This document shows positions 34,222 to 34,223 of a stretch of DNA of 34,223 bases, one piece after another; position 1 is the stretch's first letter, and each line of letters opens with the position of its first letter. Source of the DNA: Bacteroidales bacterium (GTDB lineage Bacteria; Bacteroidota; Bacteroidia; Bacteroidales; UBA3663); contig JAFZBE010000021.1 in assembly GCA_017561935.1 (NCBI GenBank), positions 1 through 34,223 on the forward strand. The letters run 5' to 3'. The notes under the pieces were generated by a model. The model searched no databases. It saw nothing but the letters and a program-made list of their open reading frames with translations, and was not told the DNA's origin. The position numbers and the translations under genes were made by a program.

Positions 34222-34223
34222 AA

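Overview
The window is a Bacteroidales chromosome segment, most likely from a Prevotella-type member of the Prevotellaceae. Three things point there. There is a complete starch-utilisation (Sus) locus with SusC/SusD-type outer-membrane proteins. The promoters are the Bacteroidetes type (TTTG, about 20 nt, then TAnnTTTG). One amylase carries a 'DLQGRRV'-type C-terminal tail common in that family. Base composition is balanced in the core and visibly more A+T-rich in the last 3.3 kb.

Region 1 (1-7757) is housekeeping. On the minus strand are the N-terminal part of alanyl-tRNA synthetase, an OprO/OprP-like porin and an HI0933-like flavoprotein. Positions 3348-3465 hold an apparent free-standing small RNA gene with its own promoter and intrinsic terminator. 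On the plus strand follow a YciO/Sua5-type protein, MutS2, YccF and a small unknown protein. They converge on a 54-residue rubredoxin across a strong two-way hairpin.

Region 2 (7810-30912) is one divergent starch/maltodextrin locus. Leftward from a promoter at 15143-15174 run a lipoprotein GH13 amylase, a GH77 4-alpha-glucanotransferase (MalQ/DPE2-like), an SLC45-like MFS sugar transporter and a SusR-like membrane regulator (TPR, one membrane helix, DUF6377-type C-terminal HTH). Rightward from a promoter at 15201-15232 run a SusA-like neopullulanase, then SusC, SusD, SusE, a five-module SusF and three more GH13 enzymes, ending at a clear terminator at 30884-30912. SusCDEF would capture starch at the surface and import oligosaccharides. 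The GH13 enzymes would cut inside and outside the outer membrane. The MFS transporter would bring maltose or maltodextrin across the inner membrane, and MalQ would process it in the cytoplasm. No GH97 SusB is seen. A perfect 9+9 bp palindrome overlaps the rightward promoter and is the best operator candidate. Most of the longer intercistronic gaps within the two operons contain a hairpin.

Region 3 (30895-34221) is an A+T-richer minus-strand cluster of overlapping short genes that looks like a decaying polymorphic-toxin (Rhs) cassette array. It has a signal-peptide-bearing mini-Rhs fragment, an Imm11/DUF1629-type immunity gene broken by a one-base frameshift, a nuclease-like toxin tail that runs into the Sus terminator, an unknown 201-residue protein, a short orphan tail fragment, and a cytoplasmic BspA-type leucine-rich-repeat protein. 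The most interesting candidates are the small RNA, the divergent operator, the CTAG-rich palindromic spacer in the malQ operon and the toxin-immunity graveyard. All calls come from reading the sequence; no database search was run.
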